From RPQK01 sp041946865 (GTDB lineage: Bacteria > Acidobacteriota > UBA6911 > RPQK01), in NCBI GenBank assembly GCA_041946865.1, contig JBHGBF010000120.1, positions 1-15,738 on the forward strand: 15,738 nt of DNA, written 5' to 3'. The translations under genes and the position numbers were made by a program. Numbering within the stretch: the first letter of the stretch is position 1; every line of letters begins with the position of its first letter. The notes beneath the pieces are model-generated. The model saw only the letters and a program-made list of their open reading frames with translations. It had not been told where the DNA came from and did no database searches. Below are positions 6,644 to 13,999 of the stretch, piece by piece.

Positions 6644-7756
6644 ATGCACGAGCCGACCATCCTGGATGCCCAGGAACTTGAGATCAATATGGGCCCGCAG
6701 CATCCCGCCACTCACGGGGTGCTGAGGATCAAGCTGAGACTCGACGGCGAGCGCGTGCTCGATGCCGATTGCGTAATCGGATACCTGCATCGGGGGGTCG
6801 AGAAGATCAGCGAAAACCGCACCTACACCAAGTGCTTGCCCTACTACGACCGGACTGATTACATCGCGGCGGTCTCGAACGCTCTCGGGTACGTTCTTGG
6901 CGTCGAGAAGCTGATGGAAATCGAAGTCCCGGAGCGGGCCGTCTATGTCCGGGTCATGATGACCGAGTTCAACCGGATCGCCAGCCATCTCGTCTGGCTG
7001 GGCACCCACGCCATGGACATTGGCGCGCTGACCGTTTTCCTTTACTGTTTTCGGGAGCGTGAAGAGATTCTCAAGCTTTTCGAGGACCTGTTCGGCGCCA
7101 GGCTCACGACTCACGCCTTCCGGATCGGGGGGCTCTGGATGGACCTCCCTCCCGGGTTTGAAGCGGCGGCCCGTCGGTTTATTGACGATTTTCCGAACAA
7201 GATCGACGAGTACGAACAACTGCTGACGAACAACCGGATCTGGGTCGACCGCACCAAGGGCGTCGGTGTCATCAGCGGGGACGAGGCTATCGATCTGGGT
7301 CTGAGCGGCCCACCTCTGCGCGGCAGCGGCGTGCCTTACGACGTTCGCCGGGCCCGTCCTTACGGCGGCTACGACCGTTTTGAGTTTGATGTTCCGGTGG
7401 GTGAAAACGGCGACACTTACGACCGCTACCTGGTCCGCATGGAGGAGATGCGCCAGAGTGTCCGCATCATCCGGCAGACGCTCGACGGGCTTCCGGGTGG
7501 ACCGATCCGCGGCAAGGTGCCTCGGATCATCAAGCCGGCGGTCGGCGAGTACTATTCCGCGATTGAGGGACCCCGCGGAGAGTTGGGTTATTACATCGTC
7601 AGCGATGGTTCCGCGGTGCCGTTCCGGGTCAGAATCAGACCCCCCACATTTGTAAACCTGCAGGCGCTGAAGCGGATGGTGAAGGGGCAACTGGTGGCGG
7701 ATGTTATTGCCATTATCGGCACGCTCGATGTCGTGCTGGGAGAGATCGACCGATGA
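6644..7756 (+). CDS. nuoD: NADH-quinone oxidoreductase subunit D (NuoD)
   Basis: This is the 49-kDa-type subunit, related to the large subunit of NiFe hydrogenases, that forms the quinone head-group pocket with NuoB. The 370-residue product opens with the signature INMGPQHPATHGVLR. His24 and Tyr73 (in YYDRTDYIAA) match by spacing the quinone-contacting His and Tyr of Thermus Nqo4. Further family blocks are VIGYLHRGVEK (44-54), EFNRIASHLVWLG, GARLTTHAFRIGG, and a C-terminal YYIVSDGSAVPFRVRIRPP. It ends GEIDR, the usual place for this family. The hydrogenase nickel cysteines are absent, as expected for complex I. It begins one base after the nuoC stop and overlaps nuoH by four bases (ATGA). Confidence 0.97.
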   Translation: MHEPTILDAQELEINMGPQHPATHGVLRIKLRLDGERVLDADCVIGYLHRGVEKISENRTYTKCLPYYDRTDYIAAVSNALGYVLGVEKLMEIEVPERAVYVRVMMTEFNRIASHLVWLGTHAMDIGALTVFLYCFREREEILKLFEDLFGARLTTHAFRIGGLWMDLPPGFEAAARRFIDDFPNKIDEYEQLLTNNRIWVDRTKGVGVISGDEAIDLGLSGPPLRGSGVPYDVRRARPYGGYDRFEFDVPVGENGDTYDRYLVRMEEMRQSVRIIRQTLDGLPGGPIRGKVPRIIKPAVGEYYSAIEGPRGELGYYIVSDGSAVPFRVRIRPPTFVNLQALKRMVKGQLVADVIAIIGTLDVVLGEIDR

Positions 7757-8853
7757 TGGAAACCGTGCTTATCTATGCGGTGATCCCTTTTATCAAGATC
7801 GCCATTGTTGTCCTCGTGGTCCTGCTGGGGGTGGCGTACGCGACCTGGCTGGAACGTAAGCTGCTCGGCCGCATCCAGGTTCGCCTGGGGCCGATGAGAG
7901 TCGGGTGGCACGGCCTGCTCCAGCCGATCGCGGACGGCCTAAAGCTGGTCATCAAGGAAGATATTATCCCGTCGCGGGCCGACCGCCTGATCTTCGCCTT
8001 GGCCCCGATGGCCTCGATGATCCCGGCACTGGTCGTCTTCTCGGTCATTCCGTTTGGGCCGCCGCGCATGTTTGAAGGCGTCTTGCGGTGGGCGCTCGCC
8101 TGGTTTCTTGACCCGGCCGCGGTCAACCGTGTGGCTCAATCCGCCTTGACCAGCGGCGGGTTCGTAACGAACGTCAACATCGCCGTCCTGGTGGTCCTGT
8201 CGGTCTCCTCGGTCGGGATTCTGGGAATCATCCTGGGCGGGTGGGCTTCCAACAGCAAGTACCCGCTGTTGGGCGCTTTGCGTTCTTCGGCCCAGATGGT
8301 CAGCTACGAGGTCGGCCTGGGGTTTGCCGTCCTCTCGGTCCTGCTCATCCCCCAGACGATGAGCTTCGTCGATATCGTCCAGAAGCAGCAAGAGTGGGGC
8401 GTCTGGTTCGTGTTTTTGCAGCCGGCGGCGTTCATGCTTTATTTCATCTGTGGAATCGCCGAGACCAACCGTCTACCTTTTGACTTGCCGGAAGCGGAGA
8501 GTGAGCTGGTTGCCGGTTATCACACGGAATACAGCGGATTCCGGTTCGCGATTTATTACCTGGCGGAGTACGCCGGCATGATCGCGATTTCGTCCGTGGC
8601 TGTCACACTCTTTTGGGGCGGGTGGCTCAGGCCTTTCCCGAATGTCGCCTGGCTGGGATTCCTCGACCTCGTGCCGCCGTTTATCTGGTTCATGGCGAAG
8701 GTCTTTCTGTTTATGTACATTTACGTCTGGATCCGCGGCACGCTGCCGCGGTTCCGGTTCGACCAGCTGATGAAGTACGGCTGGAAAGTCTTCCTGCCTC
8801 TGGCAATCGCGAACCTGATCGTCACGGCAGGAGTCATGCTGAAATTTTCCTGA
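7753..8853 (+). CDS. nuoH: NADH-quinone oxidoreductase subunit H (NuoH), enlarged loop
   Basis: NuoH (ND1 homologue) anchors the peripheral arm and forms the membrane entrance of the quinone tunnel. The 366-residue, multi-helix product has WLERKLLGRIQVRLGPMRVG (32-51), QPIADGLKLVIKEDIIP (57-73) and GGWASNSKYPLLGALRSSAQ (162-181). The acidic loop GIAETNRLPFDLPEAESELV (234-253) is followed by AGYHTEYSGFRFA. It is somewhat longer than typical NuoH (about 320-350). The extra length falls between the second and third hydrophobic segments, residues about 102-138, where FGPPRMFEGVLRWALAWFLD and AAVNRVAQSALTSGGF replace a short loop. The start overlaps the nuoD stop; a second ATG follows immediately at 7756, and GGAG at 7739-7742 can serve either. 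Confidence 0.97.
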   Translation: MMETVLIYAVIPFIKIAIVVLVVLLGVAYATWLERKLLGRIQVRLGPMRVGWHGLLQPIADGLKLVIKEDIIPSRADRLIFALAPMASMIPALVVFSVIPFGPPRMFEGVLRWALAWFLDPAAVNRVAQSALTSGGFVTNVNIAVLVVLSVSSVGILGIILGGWASNSKYPLLGALRSSAQMVSYEVGLGFAVLSVLLIPQTMSFVDIVQKQQEWGVWFVFLQPAAFMLYFICGIAETNRLPFDLPEAESELVAGYHTEYSGFRFAIYYLAEYAGMIAISSVAVTLFWGGWLRPFPNVAWLGFLDLVPPFIWFMAKVFLFMYIYVWIRGTLPRFRFDQLMKYGWKVFLPLAIANLIVTAGVMLKFS

Positions 8854-8870
8854 GGGATGGTCGTGCTGGA

Positions 8871-9335
8871 ATGATTGGATTTCTGCGACGGTTTCTCTTA
8901 ATCGACATTTTCAAAGGACTGGCTGTCACGCTTCGTTATACCTATAGCAAGGTCTACACGGAGCAGTACCCGCGGGAGAAAGCGAAACTGGCCGAGCGCT
9001 ACCGGGGCGCTCCTCGCTTGAATAACGATCCGGAAACCGGCGAAACACTCTGTATCGCCTGCGATCTGTGTGCCGAGGCCTGCCCGGAAGATCTGATCGT
9101 GGTGTCATCTGTACGGGATCCCGAGAGCCGCAAAAAGGTCCTCACGGAATATACGTTTGACACGTCGCGGTGCCTGTTTTGCGGCCTTTGCCAGGAAGTC
9201 TGCCCGACCAACGCGATCGAGCTCACGCAGGACTTCGAGCTGGCGACCTATGACCGCAAGACGATGCTCTGGAATCGGGCCAGGCTGGAGAAGGGCTGGG
9301 ACCGGATAGAAGGGCATAAGACCTATCACAAGTGA
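8871..9335 (+). CDS. nuoI: NADH-quinone oxidoreductase subunit I (NuoI), two 4Fe-4S ferredoxin
   Basis: This is the 23-kDa-type (TYKY) subunit that carries clusters N6a and N6b and passes electrons toward N2 in NuoB. Two ferredoxin motifs are complete: Cys61, 64, 67 and 71 (CIACDLCAEACP) and Cys101, 104, 107 and 111 (CLFCGLCQEVCPTNAIE). The N-terminal FKGLAVTLRYTYSKVYTEQYP is the usual amphipathic lead-in. At 154 residues it is of ordinary length. The ATG at 8871 lies 17 bases after nuoH; a long open frame upstream of it is only overlap with nuoH. In a complex without NuoE, F and G, this subunit would be the outermost iron-sulfur protein in the operon and so a plausible electron entry point. 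Confidence 0.97.
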   Translation: MIGFLRRFLLIDIFKGLAVTLRYTYSKVYTEQYPREKAKLAERYRGAPRLNNDPETGETLCIACDLCAEACPEDLIVVSSVRDPESRKKVLTEYTFDTSRCLFCGLCQEVCPTNAIELTQDFELATYDRKTMLWNRARLEKGWDRIEGHKTYHK

Positions 9336-9397
9336 GGGTTAGACGATCCGACGGATGCGACCGGCCGGGTTGGCTCCGTTGAACCGACAGGGAAACC

Positions 9398-9910
9398 ATG
9401 GAAGCGATTCTTTTTTACGCCCAGGCTGCCATCGTTGTTATCTTCGCCGCACTGACTGTGCTTGCCCGCAATCCGGTTCGCAGCGCCGTTTATCTGATCT
9501 CGGCGCTGGTCGGGATCGCAGGCTTGTTCCTTCTTCAAGAGGCCGAATTTGTAGCGGCCGTTCAGGTCTTGGTCTATGTCGGCGGAATCATGGTCCTGTT
9601 CCTGTTTGTCATCATGCTGGTGAACGTGCGCGAGGCAGTGGGCCAGCCGAAGGCGAACAGGCAGGCGACTACAGCAATCATTATTGCCTTGGTGCTGGGC
9701 GGCGAGTTGGTCTTTTTCCTGGCTACCGGCGCTCGCTTGTTTCAGGGCAAGGAACCCGACCCCGGCGTGATTGCCAGCGTGCAGACGATGAATACCGAGT
9801 CGGTCGGCACCGTGCTGTACACAACTTATCTGCTCCCCTTCGAGATCGCATCGGTTCTCTTGCTGGTCGCCATTGTCGGCGCCGTTGTTCTCTCGAAGAA
9901 GCAAATCTAG
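9398..9910 (+). CDS. nuoJ: NADH-quinone oxidoreductase subunit J (NuoJ)
   Basis: NuoJ (ND6 homologue) is a membrane-arm subunit whose third helix links the quinone site to the proton channels. The 170 residues form five hydrophobic segments (about 4-23, 29-47, 52-76, 92-111 and 142-165). The third contains the signature VLVYVGGIMVLFLFVIMLVN, with Tyr60 at the usual pi-bulge region. LPFEIASVLLLVAIVGAV (146-163) with Glu149 closes the protein. AGGGA at 9389-9393 precedes the ATG. The 62-base gap after nuoI is one of the wider ones in the operon but shows no gene or clear signal. Confidence 0.96.
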   Translation: MEAILFYAQAAIVVIFAALTVLARNPVRSAVYLISALVGIAGLFLLQEAEFVAAVQVLVYVGGIMVLFLFVIMLVNVREAVGQPKANRQATTAIIIALVLGGELVFFLATGARLFQGKEPDPGVIASVQTMNTESVGTVLYTTYLLPFEIASVLLLVAIVGAVVLSKKQI

Positions 9911-9923
9911 CGGGCAAGCAGCA

Positions 9924-10229
9924 ATGACTATCACACCAACTCATTACCTGGTTTTAAGCGCCTTGGTTTTTACCATCGGTGTTATCGGGTTTCTCACCCG
10001 GCGGAACGTCATCATCGTTTTCATGTCCATCGAGCTCATGCTCAACTCCGTCAATCTCAACCTGATCGCGTTCTCGGACCAATTGCAGAAGCTCGGTGGT
10101 CAGGTTTTCGTGGTCTTCGTCATCACGGTGGCGGCAGCGGAAGCTGCCGTGGGTCTGGGCATCGTTATCTCCTTGTTCCGTAACAAGGAAACCGTTAATG
10201 CGGACGAAATGGATCTGATGAAGTGGTGA
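9924..10229 (+). CDS. nuoK: NADH-quinone oxidoreductase subunit K (NuoK)
   Basis: NuoK (ND4L homologue) contributes to the fourth proton pathway at the junction of NuoJ and NuoN. It has 101 residues and three hydrophobic helices (about 7-25, 29-50 and 60-85). The two membrane glutamates essential in this family are at Glu37 (FMSIELMLNSVNL) and Glu73 (VAAAEAAVGLGI). The ATG at 9924 matches the usual length and N-terminus; the frame is open upstream only because it overlaps the nuoJ end. The nuoJ-nuoK gap is 13 bases. It is followed by the widest intergenic region in the operon (129 bases), which holds the inverted-repeat element at 10251-10320. Confidence 0.97.
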   Translation: MTITPTHYLVLSALVFTIGVIGFLTRRNVIIVFMSIELMLNSVNLNLIAFSDQLQKLGGQVFVVFVITVAAAEAAVGLGIVISLFRNKETVNADEMDLMKW

Positions 10230-10250
10230 AGAATGCGGTGACGACACGGC

Positions 10251-10320
10251 TTTTTTATCCACGAACCACGAGCTCATTCGTGGAAATTGGCGAAATTCGT
10301 GCAAATTCGTGGATAAAAAA
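10251..10320. repeat. 70-base inverted-repeat element with phased ATTCGTG units
   Basis: The outer arms, TTTTTTATCCACGAA (10251-10265) and TTCGTGGATAAAAAA (10306-10320), are a perfect 15-base inverted repeat around a 40-base centre. Within it ATTCGTG occurs at 10276, 10295 and 10305. AAATTCGTGC and AAATTCGTGG stand directly next to each other (10293-10312), and a degenerate unit (AAATTGGCG) lies between, giving an approximately 10-base rhythm. CCACGAG and ATTCGTGG allow nested pairing. The T-run precedes and the A-run follows the stem, the opposite of an intrinsic terminator. The form suggests a dispersed palindromic or MITE-like element inserted between nuoK and nuoL; I recall similar TTCGTGG-rich intergenic repeats in several phyla but cannot verify this here. 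Confidence 0.6.
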
Positions 10321-10358
10321 GGAGGTGCAGTTACCACCATTCCACTGGGATTAATCAC

Positions 10359-12428
10359 ATGCTTAATTATCTTTGGCTGATCCCGCTGCTTCCCTTTGTG
10401 GGATTTCTCATCAACGGGATTTACGGAATCGGAAAGCTGTGGTCGACCGGAAAGAGGCCTGCGAAGCCCTTCGTCTACGTGGTCGCCTGCGGCGCCGTGT
10501 TCGCCGCCTTCATCCTCTCAATCGGCTGTTTCCTCGCGCTTCTGCGCCTGCCGGCCGAGCACCGTCTGTTCGAACTGAATGTGTTCACCTGGATTCCGGG
10601 CTTAACTCTCCAGACGGCGCTAGGGAAACTGGCGACGCTTCAGATCAATTGGGGGATGCAGCTCGACCCGCTCTCCGCGGTGATGATCCTGGTTGTGACC
10701 GGTGTCGGGTTCCTGATTCATGTTTACGCCATCGGTTACATGTACGAGGAGCAGGGCTTCTATCGGTTCTTCGCGTACATGAATCTCTTCATGTTCATGA
10801 TGCTGACCCTGGTGCTGGCCAACAACTACCTGCTCATGTTCGTTGGCTGGGAGGGAGTCGGCCTCTGCTCTTACCTCCTGATCGGTTACTACACGGAAAA
10901 GAAGAGCGCCGGTGACGCCGCGAAGAAAGCCTTTGTGGTGAACCGGATCGGCGACTTCGGGTTTTTGATCGGCATGATGACGATCTTCACCTGGTTCGGC
11001 ACCCTGGATTTCACCGAAGTGTTCGAGAAAGTCGCCGCGTTTTCACCCTCTCCGGAAGTGACCTGGGGCGTCCTGAGCTGGATCGCGCTTCTGCTGTTTG
11101 TCGGGGCGACCGGGAAGAGCGCCCAGGTTCCGTTGTACGTCTGGTTGCCGGACGCCATGGAGGGGCCGACGCCGGTGAGCGCGCTTATTCACGCCGCCAC
11201 CATGGTCACTGCCGGTGTCTACATGGTCGGCCGGTCCAGTGCCATCTACAGCCGCACCCCGGACGTCATGCTGATTGTCGCTTCCATCGGCATCTTCACC
11301 GCGCTGGTCGCAGCCACGATCGCGCTGTTCCAAAGCGACATCAAGAAAGTGCTGGCCTATTCAACCGTGAGCCAGCTCGGGTACATGTTCACGGCGCTCG
11401 GAGTGGGCGCCGTGGCTGCCGGAGTCTTTCACCTGGCCACTCACGCCTTCTTCAAGGCTCTCCTCTTCCTGGGCGCCGGAAGCGTAATCCACGGCATGCA
11501 CCACGAACAGGACATGATGAAGATGGGCGGCCTCAGGAAATATCTGCCGGTGACCTGCCTGACCATGTGGGCCGGCACTCTCGCCATCGCGGGAGTCCCG
11601 GGACTGGCCGGGTTCTTCTCCAAAGACGAGATCCTGTGGCGCGCCTTCAGCAATCCTCAGGGGCGGATGCTCATCTGGGTGACGGGCGTGATGGTGGCCG
11701 GGATGACGGCGTTTTACATGTTCCGGCTCATGTTTCTTACCTTTTACGGGCAGGAGCGGGTCGATCCCCACGCGGCGCATCATGTTCACGAGTCGCCGCG
11801 CGTGATGACTGTTCCCCTGATGTTCCTGGCCGTCGGGTCGGTGCTTGCCGGGTACCTGGGGCTGCCGGCCTGGCTCGGGACGAACCTCTTTGAGCACTTC
11901 CTGGAACCGGCGCTGGAAACCGCTTATCAGGCGGCGCCCGAAGCGGCGGTGCATCACAGCCATCAAACCGAAATCCTGCTGACCGTCGTGTCGGTGACCA
12001 TAGCCGCGATCGGCATTTTCCTGGCCTGGTACTTCTTTATACGCCGACCTGAAAAGCCGGCGGCGTTACAACAGCGGTTCTCGGGCGTGCACAAGCTGCT
12101 CTACAACAAATACTACGTGGATGAAGCGTACGATCTGCTTTTTGTCGACCGCACCAAAGACTTCGGTACCTTCCTGTGGCGGTTCGATGAACGCGTGGTG
12201 GATGGGCTGGTGAACGGCAGCGCCATTGCCACCAAAATCACTGCCTGGGTCTCGGGCCAGGCCGATATCCACATCGTCGATCGGCTGGTCAACCTGGTGG
12301 CCGAAATCATGAATTTCTTCAGTGCGGTCATACGGAGACTCCAGACGGGTCTGGTTCAAAGGTACGCCCTGTTCTTTGTCCTTGGAATCATCCTGGTGAT
12401 CAGTTACTACCTGTACATAGGAGTGTAA
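10359..12428 (+). CDS. nuoL: NADH-quinone oxidoreductase subunit L (NuoL)
   Basis: NuoL (ND5 homologue) is the distal antiporter-like proton-pumping subunit, with a long lateral helix that runs along the membrane arm. The 689-residue product has the N-terminal WLIPLLPFVGFLINGIYG and LFVGWEGVGLCSYLLIGYY with Glu165. GATGKSAQVPLYVWLPDAME carries Lys253, and GPTPVSALIHAATMVTAGVY carries His278, all proton-path residues. LAYSTVSQLGYM is also conserved. Residues about 575-689 carry the NKYYVDEAYD motif, the amphipathic lateral helix and a final transmembrane anchor. The ATG at 10359 matches the family N-terminus. Its ribosome site is weak, and the strong GGAGGTG at 10321-10327, directly after the repeat element, is about 30 bases too far away. 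A four-base gap precedes nuoM. Confidence 0.97.
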   Translation: MLNYLWLIPLLPFVGFLINGIYGIGKLWSTGKRPAKPFVYVVACGAVFAAFILSIGCFLALLRLPAEHRLFELNVFTWIPGLTLQTALGKLATLQINWGMQLDPLSAVMILVVTGVGFLIHVYAIGYMYEEQGFYRFFAYMNLFMFMMLTLVLANNYLLMFVGWEGVGLCSYLLIGYYTEKKSAGDAAKKAFVVNRIGDFGFLIGMMTIFTWFGTLDFTEVFEKVAAFSPSPEVTWGVLSWIALLLFVGATGKSAQVPLYVWLPDAMEGPTPVSALIHAATMVTAGVYMVGRSSAIYSRTPDVMLIVASIGIFTALVAATIALFQSDIKKVLAYSTVSQLGYMFTALGVGAVAAGVFHLATHAFFKALLFLGAGSVIHGMHHEQDMMKMGGLRKYLPVTCLTMWAGTLAIAGVPGLAGFFSKDEILWRAFSNPQGRMLIWVTGVMVAGMTAFYMFRLMFLTFYGQERVDPHAAHHVHESPRVMTVPLMFLAVGSVLAGYLGLPAWLGTNLFEHFLEPALETAYQAAPEAAVHHSHQTEILLTVVSVTIAAIGIFLAWYFFIRRPEKPAALQQRFSGVHKLLYNKYYVDEAYDLLFVDRTKDFGTFLWRFDERVVDGLVNGSAIATKITAWVSGQADIHIVDRLVNLVAEIMNFFSAVIRRLQTGLVQRYALFFVLGIILVISYYLYIGV

Positions 12429-12432
12429 GTTA

Positions 12433-13995
12433 ATGGACTTCTTGATGAAGCATATCCTGCTCCTGGTCTGTTTCTTCCCCTTGGTCGGAGTCCTTTTGAT
12501 TCTGTTCTGGCCGAGGGGCGAGCAGCACAACACCGCGATCAAGTGGGTTGCCAACCTGGTCGCGTTTATTGATTTTCTGATCTCCATTCCGCTGATCACT
12601 CAGTTCAATAATCCGCAATATATTGCGGCGACCGGGATGCGTTATGTGGTCAAAGCGGACTGGATTGAGGCGATCGGCGCCCAGTTCTATTTCGGCATTG
12701 ACGGGATCAGTCTGCTGCTCATCCTGCTGACCACGCTGCTCGGCACCATCTCGATTCTTTCTTCGTGGTCGGCTATTACGGAACGGGTGCGTGAATACTA
12801 CTGCTATTTTCTGCTTCTTCAGGTGGGCATGATCGGCGTTTTCATGGCCCTGGACTTCTTCCTTTTTTACGTTTTCTGGGAAGTCATGCTCGTGCCGATG
12901 TACTTCATCATCGGGGTCTGGGGAGGCCCTCGGAAGCTTTACGCGGCCATCAAGTTCTTTCTATACACCCTGGTGGGATCCGTCCTGCTGCTGCTCGGCA
13001 TCCTGGCGCTCTACTTCTATAACCACAGCGTAACCAATGTCTGGACCTTCGATGTTCTGGCTTTTCAGCAGCTGTCGATCCCCGGCGATCTGCAGCGCTG
13101 GGTGTTCCTGGCTTTCTTTGTAGGTTTTGCGATCAAGGTCCCGATGTTCCCGTTCCACACCTGGTTGCCCGACGCGCACGTCGAGGCGCCGACGGCCGGT
13201 TCGGTGATTCTGGCCGGTATCCTCCTGAAGATGGGGACATACGGTTTTGTGCGCTTCAGCCTCCCGATTCTTCCCGAGGCGACTAAGCAGTTCCTACCCT
13301 GGCTGCTGGCGCTTTCGGTCATCGGAATCATTTACGGGGCCCTGGTGGCCATGATGCAGAAGGACATGAAGAAGCTGGTGGCCTACTCGTCAGTGAGCCA
13401 CCTCGGCTTCTGCATGCTGGGGATCTTCATCGCCACGCCGGTGGCTTTGGAAGGCGGCATCCTTCAGATGCTTAACCACGGGGTGTCGACCGGCGCCCTC
13501 TTCTTGATTGTCGGGATCATCTACGAACGCCGGCACACCAGGATGATCGCGGATTACAGCGGGCTTTCACACGTCATGCCGCTTTACGCCACGGTCTTCC
13601 TGATCATGACGCTGTCCTCGATCGGCATGCCGGTCCTGAACGGGTTTATCGGCGAGTTCATGATCCTCCAGGGAGTCTTTGCGGATTCCACTTATCGTTT
13701 GTGGGCCATCTTCGGCGCGACCGGCATAGTGCTCGGCGCCGCCTACATGCTGTGGCTGTACCAGCGGACCATGTTCGGCAAGGTGGAACAGCCGGAAAAC
13801 CTGCATCTGCCGGACCTCAACTGGCGCGAGCTGGCCACCTTCGTGCCGCTCATCATCCTGGCTTTCTGGATCGGACTTTACCCCCGGACTTTCCTGGATT
13901 ATCTGCACGCTCCAGTCCAACAGGTGGTAGAGAAGGTCAGGCCGGGAGAGTTCTCCCCTCTGCCAGTCAATCAACAGGCGGATTTGAAGGAGTAG
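12433..13995 (+). CDS. nuoM: NADH-quinone oxidoreductase subunit M (NuoM)
   Basis: NuoM (ND4 homologue) is the middle antiporter-like pump of the membrane arm. The 520-residue, roughly 14-helix product shows LDFFLFYVFWEVMLVPMYFI with key Glu150 and FFVGFAIKVPMFPFHTWLPD with Lys235. AHVEAPTAGSVILAGILLKM carries Lys266, and the second-half motif is KDMKKLVAYSSVSHLGFCML. AGGAG (12419-12423), inside the last codons of nuoL, lies nine bases before the ATG, so the two genes are probably translationally coupled. Length and motif order are ordinary, and nothing is disrupted. Confidence 0.97.
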   Translation: MDFLMKHILLLVCFFPLVGVLLILFWPRGEQHNTAIKWVANLVAFIDFLISIPLITQFNNPQYIAATGMRYVVKADWIEAIGAQFYFGIDGISLLLILLTTLLGTISILSSWSAITERVREYYCYFLLLQVGMIGVFMALDFFLFYVFWEVMLVPMYFIIGVWGGPRKLYAAIKFFLYTLVGSVLLLLGILALYFYNHSVTNVWTFDVLAFQQLSIPGDLQRWVFLAFFVGFAIKVPMFPFHTWLPDAHVEAPTAGSVILAGILLKMGTYGFVRFSLPILPEATKQFLPWLLALSVIGIIYGALVAMMQKDMKKLVAYSSVSHLGFCMLGIFIATPVALEGGILQMLNHGVSTGALFLIVGIIYERRHTRMIADYSGLSHVMPLYATVFLIMTLSSIGMPVLNGFIGEFMILQGVFADSTYRLWAIFGATGIVLGAAYMLWLYQRTMFGKVEQPENLHLPDLNWRELATFVPLIILAFWIGLYPRTFLDYLHAPVQQVVEKVRPGEFSPLPVNQQADLKE

Positions 13996-13999
13996 GTCC

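Noticed and set aside
6581..7690. A 369-codon minus-strand frame opposite nuoC and nuoD
   Set aside because: It is a shadow of strongly conserved nuoD and has composition unlike a folded protein.
10251..10320. Reading the nuoK-nuoL inverted repeat as an intrinsic terminator or CRISPR
   Set aside because: The T-run is on the 5' side and the A-run on the 3' side, so no U-tract follows the stem. The internal repeats are about 10 bases apart with no spacer units of CRISPR length.
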